From Lindgomyces ingoldianus (Eukaryota; Ascomycota; Dothideomycetes; Pleosporales; Lindgomycetaceae), in assembly GCF_010093535.1 (NCBI RefSeq), contig NW_022985162.1, forward strand, positions 2,268,637 through 2,332,636: a DNA stretch of 64,000 nt. The letters are read 5' to 3'. The translations under genes and the position numbers were made by a program. Below the pieces are notes generated by a model. That model made no database searches. It worked only from the letters and a program-made list of their open reading frames with translations, and was not told the origin of the DNA. Below, in pieces: positions 54,550 to 64,000 of the stretch. Position 1 is the first letter of the stretch; every line of letters starts with the position of its first letter.

Positions 54550-55710
54550 TTATCCTAAACCTTTCCAGCCTATTTCTTGTTAGTATTGAGGTGTGTAGAG
54601 GAGTGGTGAATTGCTGCTTACTCCAAACCGTCCGCTCTGGATTCAATTGCGTGACACTAACCTCATCCCCGACTCGGAGCACGACATTGCCGTTCTTAGA
54701 ATTAAGGAAGGAATATCGCCCAAACACCGGGCTCCATCTCGCACCAGTGTCGACCCTTCTGTCTTTTTGTAGCTTCTTCAGTACGGAGCCGGATTCGCCT
54801 GTGCCAGGCTGTCCCGTGTTGTAGTCAACATTGATGCTCTTACATCGTACGCAGTTATGTGCAAGTGTGAACTCGACATTGTTAACCTTGACTTTACCCC
54901 AGAAGTCCTCTTCCCACGCTTTCTCTGCGCCGTCAAGCACGATATTTGGCCTGAACTTCGTCATGTCCATTTCCTCGCCATCAGGGAGTCGGGAAGAGAC
55001 GTCTCCCAGCGAAGTCTTAGACACAATGAGGTAAGGGGAACAGTCGGCGAATGTGATCTGTTCCCTACTGTTGGAACCACCCAAGATACTGCTCGAAAGT
55101 GTTGATAGCCAGGAATTTCCTTTTGCTGGCTTCATCTCTTCCCACAAAACATCCCGCAGATTACCTCCCAGGTACGCGAAGACGACTTCATAACCAAAGC
55201 GCGAGGAAAACCACGAGCTGTACTGAGATGGCATTTTGAAGGCTTTGGTGGGACTGTCATGCATATGGACTTCGAACATTTCCAGATCCTGGGTGTCAGG
55301 ATGCAGAGGAATCCTCAATATGTCCTTGGGCTCAGTATCGGCGCTTCCTGGAGTCTTGTATCTCACCGAGAGGGTCCCTCCGCTTTTATCGTCGTCTTCA
55401 GGGTATGAGATGTCCGTCAGGAAGAGCACCATTTCAGGAAAGCTGGATACGGCCATGTTCTCGCATCCTCCGGGGATGACTTTCAACAGCATGAATATGC
55501 CTGCAAAAGTTCAGACAAATGCCATTAATGGAGCAAGCACTATAACTAAACCTACGGTCATATCTAAAGCCATGCCGCGTAGCTAGGGCTTCCGAGAGAG
55601 CCGTCCCTCGCAAAGACTTGACGGGATAGACGTAGAGCTTCAACAAGGACGTCAGCAAGTGACATATTGAGCTTGAAGGGAGCCTCGAAACTTGCCCCGC
55701 TTATCTTCAT
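54550..55710 (-). CDS. MOSC-domain molybdenum cofactor protein (mARC-like)
   Basis: Four exons: 55710-55696 (15 nt), 55637-55556, 55500-54622 and 54569-54550, giving 331 aa in consistent phase. The N-terminus MKISGLYVYPVKSLRGTALS is the MOSC N-terminal beta-barrel start, followed by HGFRYDRIFMLLKV. The MOSC core has FADCSPYLIVSKTSLGDVSS, MTKFRPNIVLDGAEKAWEED and FTLAHNCVRCKSINVDYNTG, the last holding the Cys expected to bind the cofactor. The family includes mitochondrial amidoxime-reducing component and related sulfur-transfer proteins; no heme or flavin partner is nearby. The first intron appears to use a GC donor (GCAAGT) with a GCTGAC branch site. The last exon encodes only the short tail SWKGLG. 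Confidence 0.82.
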
Positions 55711-56755
55711 GGCTGGTGCAATTGCTAGTAGGAGCGTGTGCAGGCACGCAGATAGTTGATCCGGGACAGCAGCTGTAGGGGTTCTGAATGGGGCCCAAAG
55801 GATGAACGGTCACTTAGATAATGATAAGAGCCATTGCGGGATCCTATTCCCTCTAAGGCTTAAGCGGGGTCAGGACAAGCACCTTGAGCATCTTTGGAGC
55901 TAGAGTCTGGTCCTTCGTCTAATTCAACCCAATCCAATCTTCCATAGTTCCACTCTGGATGCACATTGCGCGCATTTGTTGGACCGAGGGATCCAATGGA
56001 CACAGCAAGTCGATGAGCAGAGGTCACGGGTTGGTTAAAAACGTTGTGGATGGGGCACATTGAGGGAGGTTCCTGGAGGCAAAAGCGGGACAGCACATAG
56101 CCGCTGCAGGGGGGGTTGATCTGTCGTTGCAAGGCCGAATCGAAGGAACGACAAGGGTTTTCTCACAAAGCAGCGTACAAGGATGGGTAGTGGTGGTGTC
56201 TCAGGCCCAGCCGTCAGTGGTCGAGATGCAGGACGCGGCGCGTGGCTGTGCACGTTCACCGCGCTGGTCCGGCAGGCTGAGAGGGGCTTGGCGTGACGTT
56301 TTTGCAAGGTGAGATACAAAGTTTGCCTTCAGAGTGAATGTGCCAGATCTAGCGGGAGGCCGGGGAAAGTCCTGCTTTGCATCTACATCGGCTCTGTCTA
56401 CTCTCCCGGTGAGTCTTCTCTCTTCACTCCCTGATTCTCTCCTGATCTGTATTTGCGACCCATACGACGGTTCTAGGCGCATTGTTAATCATCTCAGTCA
56501 GCCTCGCCGAACTCGACAAGCCACACCTCACTGCTGAGTAGTTCCCCACTGGCACTCCAACCTGCGAGCGTTACGCAACCACTCATCTGCCTTAAGAGTC
56601 GCTGAGAGAAATCCATTCAACAGCAGTCGGCGGTCAGGAACTGAGTTTCGCACGCGCGCATTTTTCGAGCATCTGATCTTGCCTCACGAGGCAGCTGTTA
56701 CTCCAGCAGCTCAACATTTCCACGTCTTAGCCGCCCCGCTACGCCTTCATACTCG
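55711..56755. other. Divergent promoter region
   Basis: This is upstream DNA of the MOSC gene (minus) and the second patatin-like gene (plus). CT-rich tracts lie near 56395-56450. Small frames only. No gene supported. Confidence 0.4.
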
Positions 56756-58681
56756 ATGGCAAACAACAACGGCATCCGGCGGAAGGACACCACCAAGGGG
56801 CCGCCCTTGCGCATTCTCTCACTAGGTACGTCCGCATATCCCATCTTGAGCATTCAGGCGCTGACGCGGGGCTGCAGATGGCGGGGGAGTCCGCGGCTAC
56901 TCGATGCTCATCATACTCCAAGAGCTCATGCACAGAACGTTTGTCGAAGTGGAAGGCAGGGCGCCGAAACGACACGAAATACCGAAGCCATGCGACCACT
57001 TCGATCTCATTGCCGGTACGGGCACCGGAGGACTTATCGCCATCATGCTAGGACGGCTGCGGCTAGATGTCGATACTTGCAAGGAGGTCTACGTGCGGAT
57101 GACGAAGAGGGTGTTTGAGACCGACAAGACCTTCGCCGGCATACCTTATCGATCAACACTGTTCAAAGCCTCAAAGCTCGAGGAAGCAATTATGGAGTGT
57201 GTCCGGGAACACACCATCTACGAAGATGAAGGAAACGACGCCCATGACGCAGCCTCGTCCTCCCCCGACGTCCGGTCGCCAATAACGCCCGGAAGCACGG
57301 TAGGCAGTGTCCAAAGAAGCCCCAGTACTGCAAGCAGATATAGTCAGATCGGCACGACTCCCGTAAACCTACGGATAGCGGCCCTAAAATGGGGCAACCC
57401 GAATGCACAGCTTTACGATACAAGGGAAAATCGTACGAAGACGTAAGCTAGCCTGACTCCCGTGCACAACTGTGGCTAATTCTATGTAGAGCTGTCACTG
57501 CTGTTTATAAGGGCACAAAGAAAGCCGGCACTGGCCAAATTCTCCTTCGCTCATATGACTCCCGCAAGGAGACTGCCGTCGAACCCAACTCGACAATCTG
57601 GCAGGCCGGCCGTGCAACATGCGCGACTGCCCTCGCCTTCAAGCCCATTCAAATTGGTCAGTCCGTCTTTCTTGACGAAGGCGCGGGGAAATACAACCCC
57701 GCCCCTCAAATTCTTGACGAAGCCGTCTGCAATGAGTGGCCTGGTCGAGAAGTTGGCGTCTTCATTAGCATTGGGACTGGAAAACGGCCCGAAGGTACAA
57801 ACCAGCAACAGCATCTGTGGTGGGAGTCGTATGTGTCAAGTGGAATGGGTGATTTCGCGGAGGCAAGGCGCAAACTGGTTGGTAAGATCGAGGACTGCGA
57901 AAAGATCCACCAGTCTATGAAGAACCACTTGGCAAAGCGGCAGGTCAACCCCGAGAATTATTACCGTCTGAACGTCAATGTCGGCGTTGGAGAGTTCGGC
58001 ATGAACGAATGGAATCGCCTTGCGGAAATCAGCACGAATACGCGAATGTACCTTGCAGAAAGCGAGGTTCAATCGAACAACTTAGACGCAGCGGCCAAGC
58101 TTGCGAGGATTTACCGCGCGAAACAGAGATGGGAGCGTGCGGAGAAAAGTGGAGCTCAGTACGGTACTTCGGCGCCTTCGTCAAACGCTTGGGAACCTCT
58201 TCCTACCGTCCCAGATGCTTCTCCCACCGCCATTGAACTTCCGGCAGAAGAGGTGATCCCTCATTACTACCAACAAAATCACTCTAATCTCCTGGCTCCG
58301 TCCTCCTTCCATCACCGTCCTTTAGACAACGATAAGTACATCATGTCGGCAGACGATTACCCCCAGCCTGTCTCTTCCGAGATCCCTCCCCGCCACTCTG
58401 GAGAACTTGTCTCTCCTTACCGCCGGTCAGGCGAACAATTTACCCATGAGCGGGCTAGCTCGCATAGTTCTCCGCGGTTAAGCTTTGACGAGCCGCCGCC
58501 TCGACCACCGAAAACGCCTCTTCAGGGTGAGACGAAGCCGATGAGACTGAATAGTCCACCCACCATACCACCTGCGGGCTCAACACTATCGAGGCCATTA
58601 CAGGGTGTCCTGCCCTACCCAGATACTGATGGGCCACCTCCTGTAGTGAATAAGGCGAGGAAACCCGAGTTGAGGAAGTAA
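56756..58681 (+). CDS. Patatin-like protein lacking the catalytic serine
   Basis: Three exons, 56756-56825, 56878-57442 and 57490-58681, with introns of 52 and 47 nt, give 608 aa. The oxyanion motif LDGGGVRGY is intact, and intron 1 splits its Asp codon exactly as in the other patatin-like gene of this window. The elbow reads AGTGTGGLIAIMLGRL: Gly stands where the nucleophile Ser (GxSxG) should be. The usual DG(G/A) is replaced by FLDEGAGKYNPAP. So classical hydrolase activity is doubtful. The patatin domain ends by ~residue 400 (EVGVFISIGTGKRPEG, RLNVNVGVGEFGMNEW). The last ~170 residues are Pro/Ser-rich and probably disordered (DEPPPRPPKTPLQGE). From memory this GTGTGG form is widespread in fungi, so it is likely a stable subfamily. 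Confidence 0.85.
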
Positions 58682-61476
58682 TGCGTTCAGTGCTCGAATG
58701 TAACAGCTATGATTAGCGCACACGAATCTCTTTCCTGTTTAGTTAAGTTTTTTGCGGTTCATGAGGTCTGGTATGGTCTTTCTCATGGTGAGTTTTGGGT
58801 CTCGGGTTGGTCGGATGTCGATAATACACCTGGATGATGGAGTAGATCGACATAAACACGTAGTATTTAAGATACCCATTCGTCATTTATTGCAGCACAT
58901 GGAATGAATATTTGGCAATCTTGCCTCGGATTTGTGTTTGTTGGCTTTGCTGTCCACGTTTCGCTACTCTATGCTTCTTGTTTGCATTGATGTGTGCTTT
59001 CATTCACACATACGCTTCAAGCATAGGGAATATTCCCAGTCACTTTATCAGTCACACGACCTTGGTGTAAACTCATGCACTTCACAGTGCCACGAAGTAA
59101 GCGTAATCAACCTACTTCTTCCTTCCACTTCCTTCCCACAGGTATATAAACCCCCTCTCTACCTTGATTTTCCGACTCTCTATCTTCAGCACCATACCAC
59201 AGGCCCTCCGAAGAAACATCAAGGTATACATAATCAGCAGCCGAGGCAAGTTCGAGTCTTCTACAAAGCTCTGGCCTAATGGTCCATGGTTGGACTCCTG
59301 GATGAAAGAATCACCGCCTTACCAAGTATGTCTGGCAATAAACCACTACCACCCGAATCGATGGATCAGTCTGGGTCCGCCTAAAAAGAGGTACAGCCAG
59401 CGTTCAAGGAGCACTAAAATCTCGGCTCCAAGACTCTATGCGAGCCACCCTCTTCAAATCCTGGGTCAAAAAACGGATATCATATGAGCGTGCCATTCTA
59501 CTGGAGTCTCTAAAATATGCTAGCGCTATCGACAATGGTTGGGCTAGAATCAGCATTTGAGGCAATTCATTTCCGGTACTACCAGTCAATGCGCTCTCAC
59601 CTAATGATCAACTGGTACAGTTTAATTATTTAAATGGTGTGCACTGAGCATAGTGTTCGCGACGACTCAGAACACGGACCGTACTACCGTCATGGTGTCG
59701 GCACCAAAACCTGAAGTTGCTCGTATCACGGATGGACTGAAAACTTTCTCCGCGGCAGAGTATACTTAGTTCTTTAAAATTGCTGCACTTGGGATTAATG
59801 ACCACGTGCCGGAGTCGAATCGTTTAAAATGGACCCCACCATCGAGAATCGTGTATAAATCACCCCCCAAAAAGCCCAACATGCTGCTGTCGCCACATCA
59901 GCAATAAAGGCTGTCAACGCCTGCTTATATCGCCCTGTGGTAATCCCAATAAAAACATATCAACAAAAACTACATGACTGGACGAGTTGAAATAGATACA
60001 ATAGGTTGACAATAAAAGTGCAAGACTATCAAACGTAGCCTTATCTAGTTGTCGTCGTCGCGTCCTCAATAAAAATATGCGGGTCATTTGCTCATGATCT
60101 TCCAGCAATCTCTAAAAGATGTGATGACCATGGCTGGACGAAAAATACTCTGGAAACTTCGGCACGGTCTGGCAAAAAAACCGCACTCCTTACCAAGTAT
60201 GAGTCGGACTTTGTTTGTTTGCTTCGACAGGTTAAAGCATTTCACAATATGGATTTAAAATGGGGAGCCGGTTGTATATATAGGGTTCTAAAAGGTGAGT
60301 CTCGGAGGTGCTCTGGTGTTGCTGGCAGTGAGCTAGTAATTTTTCAGAAAGATTATGTTCAAGGATGTGACGGCGGGTTTCTCCTGTAGGTGGTCTAAAA
60401 TGAGGATGAAGGACGCATAATAGCTGTGTCTCTGTGGCTTGGGCTAGGTGTCACCCTCCCTGCCCAAAAAAAACCCTTTTACATTTGCATGTGGGTTCTT
60501 GGACATAAAACAGTCTCCATATTGCAAAATGCGTCCGTAGAGTGGAGCGTCTAGTCTATAGATAATGATACGGAGATTGATATTTGCAGTGTGACTTTTA
60601 ATTTCGCAATTGGGTATGGAAATTGGGACCAAGAGTTTTTTTGGCTCTACAAGTTGAGTATATTTTTTATTCGAAAGCCGTTATGTTTGAGTTGAAAGCA
60701 TGAGTGAAAGGGCACCCATAAGGACGCAAGAAAAAGGTATATGCCTTGTTGGGGAATCAGTGTTTGCAAGCTCAGATGTTGTGTTGCCGCGTGGCTAGGG
60801 TTCTGCTGTGGAAGGAGATTTAGGTGAAATGAAAGAAACTGTATTTGGGAAGCGTAAACACCGGAGACGTTGCATGTCCTTGCGGCGAGACTAGTCACCA
60901 GCTAGTCTCACCATCACTCAAGCTCCAAGGTATGAAATTCATGAAGACAAACCTAAGTGAAATCTCTTTCATCTCGCTCCATCGCCATTTACACCTAAAC
61001 TCCCAAATTCCTCGTTTTGAAATCCTCCCTCACCTATATAACACCTCTAATTCCAAAGATCATAAGGGTCTGAAAACCAATGTATTATCTGAGCAGGGGA
61101 AGGCAAGGTCCTTCGACTTAAGTGTCATTCTAGAGATCGCGGTGGTTCCATTCCAGGCGGGTTAGAAGCCAGATGTAGAATTTTATAACCATATCAGACA
61201 CCGTAAACCAGTAAATCCCGGGATTTATTGGCTAGCATGGCTTCTTTTTGGCTCAGACTTTGAGAACATGAGGAGATTGGAGAACTTTTTTGGTGGGGAA
61301 GAGTGTGGGTTGAATTGATATTTCTGGACCGGAGAAGTTTTGTTTACTGGGTGTTGTGGTTAAAGGAACCTGGGATCTGGGGAACGACAAATGGGGATAG
61401 GATGGGTAAACGAATAAAGACAAGGACACCGTTACGATGGAACAGCTAGATTCGCTTCTACCTACCTCATTTCCGA
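58682..61476. other. 2.8 kb gene-poor spacer
   Basis: This lies between the 3' ends of the second patatin-like gene (plus) and the quinone oxidoreductase gene (minus). It is AT-rich with homopolymer runs. The largest frames (106-115 codons) lack motifs. A 16-bp perfect palindrome TAAATCCCGGGATTTA lies at 61212-61227. A 14-mer CCTTACCAAGTATG occurs both near 59317 and near 60194. No paired terminal repeats or target duplication were found, so any mobile-element remnant is unproven. Confidence 0.4.
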
Positions 61477-62628
61477 CTACGAAATTGTACAAATAACTTT
61501 CCCTTTCGTCTTATTTTCCTCCAACAAAGCATGTGCATCCTGAATCTGCTCCCAAGGTAATACCTTGTCAAGATGAATCGTAAATCTCCCATCCTTGAAC
61601 CTTGGCAACGCATGGTCTACCAGTTGATCTCTCAGTCGTCCCTGATACTCCTCATCCCTACTCCTCAGACTACTCCCCACAAACGTACACCTCTTCCTTA
61701 TAAACGCGCTAATATCCGTACCCGTGGGTACCTTCGTGCCACCCATGAATCCTAGGTTCACAATGACGCCGTCGCGGGCGACAGCGTCGAGATTCTGCTG
61801 GAAGTACTCCCCACCAATGAAGTCGATGATAATGTCGACGCCTTTCCCATTCGTGGCCTTCATTACCTCGGCAACCCAGTCTTGCGTTTTGGTGTTGAAG
61901 GCCGCGGTCGCGCCGAGGGTGTTCACGGCGAAGGCGCATTTTTCGTCTTGACGAGCAGTTGCGTATATGGCGGACGCGGAATCGGCGCCGCTGAGTTGGA
62001 TGCCGGCGATGGAGACAGAGGATGCGCCGGCGTGCCAGAGGATCGACTTTCCAGGAGTGAAGTTGGCGATGAGGTACATGGCTTGAGTGGCTGTTATCCA
62101 TGTCTGTTCGCCTGTCAACTTTCGCGGTTTAGAAGGAGACCATTTCGCCCTTCGAATATGGAAAAAGAAGGGGCGAAGCATGAATAAGAATACCTCAGGA
62201 ATACCAGCACACTGCTCCCAGCTCAACTCTTTCGGCTTGTGCACAAGCAGATGCGTGCTGACGGCAATATATTCTGCATACGCGCCTCCATATGCAAGTC
62301 CAAACACCTCATCTCCAACTTTGAACCCCTTCTCAGGGCTCTCGCCTACTGCTTCAATTACCCCAGAGAACTCTACGCCTAATGTCTTCGGCGCTCCGGG
62401 AGGAACAGGGTATTGTCCCTCACGCTGTGAAAGGTCCATGCGGTTCAGACCGAATGCCTTTATTTTTACGAGGGCTTGTGCGCCGGTTGGTTTAGGTTTC
62501 GGAATTTCGGTGATGTGGAGAGCGGATATCGGACCCATACCGCCTTTAATATATGGGAGGGGGTCAGAAGGAGGATAGTAAACTCGAAGTGTAGGTTACT
62601 GACCAACTGCTCGCATTGTTTCGGACAT
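61477..62628 (-). CDS. NADPH:quinone oxidoreductase (zeta-crystallin type)
   Basis: Three exons, 62628-62604, 62543-62194 and 62103-61477, with introns of 60 and 90 nt, give 333 aa, the usual length of this medium-chain dehydrogenase/reductase group. The start is MSETMRAVGGMGPISALHI, and the short first exon is supported by phase. Family segments: ALVKIKAFGLNRMDLSQREG, TLGVEFSGVIEAVGE, GDEVFGLAYGGAYAEYIAVS, then ETWITATQAMYLIANFTPGK. The nucleotide-binding region is ILWHAGASSVSIAGIQLS, followed by GKGVDIIIDFIGGEYFQQNL. No zinc-ligand Cys cluster is present, as expected for the quinone reductase branch. The second intron is 90 nt with no stop in frame, so retained-intron transcripts would insert 30 residues. 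The fold uses NADPH to reduce quinones or enones; the physiological substrate is unknown. Confidence 0.9.
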
Positions 62629-63199
62629 GGCGAAAGTGAATTGGAAGAGTTGAAGAAGTCTCTAGCTGCAAAAGTTTGGCTCAAAACAAAATGGGAAGTT
62701 CAATTGAATTGTAATAGCATTAGGAGAGGAGGATTAGTGCAGAAGAGAAGGTAGCAATTGGGAAGTTTAAAGGGTGGAACGAAGGAACGTGATGACAAAA
62801 GTCGGCCTCGGAGCATTAGAAATGACGTTAGCGGGGCTGCTACGTGCGTTAATGGAGCTTAACTCCGCAATCTCTGCGGGGTCATGGTTCATCCGAATTG
62901 ATTGGACTGACAAACCTGGACACTATCTTGAAGCTGGATGCAAAGACATAACTGAGCAGAAGATAGACGGTACAAAGGTCCAATATGCCCGGCCTTCTAC
63001 CCTGCTATGCTGACCTGCATCCCTTTCAGCAAGATGCTATTTATCCTTGTCATACATGTCCTATGAGCATCCCAACTTGAACCGTGTAAGAAACCCAAAA
63101 GCTGAAAGTGTACACCCGGAATCCCGTAAAGCATGAAGGCTTCATCTTAGGCAGAGGGAGACCTTCATTGGTGAGCAAAGGACGATCATATGAATCATC
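62629..63199. other. Spacer upstream of the oxidoreductase gene
   Basis: This is the presumed promoter of the quinone oxidoreductase (minus) and the 3' region of RPA1 (minus). No other feature. Confidence 0.4.
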
Positions 63200-64000
63200 C
63201 TACTGAACGAACAAGCTGTCGGACTCGTTTAGGTCGTACTGCTTCAGGAGCTGGGACAGCTTATGGCACTCCTGGGCATAGTTGAGGGTAGAGATACTCT
63301 GAACCTGATAGCGGGGCCTTCAGAAAGTGTCAGCAATGAACCTCACAGTCTTGGATACGACTTACTTGGGTTGATCTTGATAGGTCTCCATCTTCGCCCT
63401 AACCCTGAAATTGAACGTCTTGCAGGTAGCTTCCTGCAGCGCATCTTTGTAAAGTTGGGTTCCATTGTTGTCATCCTGATCTTTCATGTCCATCAAATCA
63501 TTTCCAGGCATACCAACAATTATTCGTCCAGCGTCATCGAAGCAGCTCAACCAAAGCTGACCAGTATGGTCAGCAACGTTGACGCTGAGAACATATCGAT
63601 ATTCAGGTTTTGGCCACTTTCGCTGGCATTTCTCGCACCACCATTCGTTTGGGTTCTCTTCGATCACCTTCTTGTTGCAGTTTGATGTTGAGCAAGCCGG
63701 ATACGCCACCACGGTGTTCTTGACAAAGACGACGGAGGCTTTGAGGTTGAAATATGACGGTGTATCGTTTAGATAACTCTCTTCCTCAACTATTTGAGAG
63801 ATGAGTTTGCCATCATTTCTTGCGCCACCGCCTACGTTGCTCGACAGACTTTGATGCGTAGCGAATTGAGCATTTTGACCAGCCGCATTGTACCATCCTC
63901 TCAGTTTGTGTGCGTCATCGATATCGGGGTCCACGGATATCGAACCTGAGCTGAGAAGGCTCAAACTCTTGCCTCCAAAGTCAGAGACTTTCACACCCTT
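63200..64000 (-). CDS. RFA1: Replication protein A large subunit, C-terminal part (partial)
   Basis: The single-stranded DNA-binding RPA large subunit, needed in replication, repair and recombination. Only the 3' part is here: the gene continues beyond the right window edge, where the frame is still open (KGVKVSDFGGKSLSLLSSGS). Exons seen are the one entering at 64000 and ending at 63366, then 63317-63200 after a 48-nt intron. The DNA-binding domain C zinc ribbon is present: YPACSTSNCNKKVIEENP then WWCEKCQRKWPKPEYRY, giving a C-x4-C...C-x2-C site. Further family segments are SVNVADHTGQLWLSCFDDAG and the last exon PRYQVQSISTLNYAQECHKL. It ends ...SDSLFVQ, close to the usual end of the protein. 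Confidence 0.93.

Noticed and set aside
59300..60210. Repeated 14-mer CCTTACCAAGTATG with similar CCATGG-TGGA context
   Set aside because: The similarity does not extend beyond short blocks, and no inverted ends or target duplication were found, so it is not called a repeat element.
1..64000. CRISPR arrays, bacterial operons, riboswitches, viral or toxin genes
   Set aside because: None was seen. The gene structure is eukaryotic throughout and no spaced direct-repeat array is present.

Overview
This window reads as chromosomal DNA of a filamentous ascomycete (Pezizomycotina). The evidence is short spliceosomal introns (mostly 44-70 nt) with GT-AG ends and CTAAC/CTGAC-like branch sites, a Zn2Cys6 regulator, fungal-only families (SSR4 of SWI/SNF-RSC, fungal patatin-like proteins, an ascomycete tyrosinase) and about one gene per 2.6 kb. 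No class or species can be assigned from the sequence alone. Most exon models below were rebuilt by hand by joining reading frames across introns and checking phase.

Layout. 0.4-8.7 kb: a Zn2Cys6/AT-hook transcription factor (minus), a 3.6 kb spacer, then CFT2 (plus). 10.4-20.5 kb: a tandem CCCH zinc-finger protein, a very long Ser/Thr-rich membrane-anchored wall-type protein, UTP18 and an intron-containing tRNA-Cys, all minus. 21-29 kb: a seven-exon secreted tyrosinase, SSR4 and an RBM42-like RNA-binding protein, all minus. 30-36 kb: 6-phosphogluconate dehydrogenase and LSM12 (plus), then an inositol-monophosphatase family enzyme (minus). 37-45 kb: a DUF7730-like protein, an F-box protein, a CinA/PncC-type deamidase and a patatin-like lipase. 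46-54 kb: an accessory stretch with unrecognised genes, a secreted Cys-containing protein and two non-autonomous hAT-type transposons. 54.5-64 kb: a MOSC-domain protein, a second patatin-like protein, a long gene-poor spacer, a quinone oxidoreductase and the 3' part of RPA1.

The housekeeping genes serve mRNA 3' processing (CFT2), ribosome biogenesis (UTP18), chromatin remodelling (SSR4), RNA binding (RBM42-like, LSM12, CCCH protein), the pentose phosphate pathway (6PGD) and DNA replication/repair (RPA1). They do not form one pathway. I see no biosynthetic cluster; the tyrosinase stands alone.

The strongest unexpected content is the transposon pair at 47980-48889 and 49515-50118. Each has terminal inverted repeats, an exact 8-bp target duplication and clusters of short motifs near its ends, but no transposase. 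Other points of interest are a probable GC-AG intron in the MOSC gene, an 11-nt micro-exon in the secreted-protein gene, loss of the catalytic serine in one patatin-like protein, and a 6PGD gene whose first five exons are all under 45 nt.
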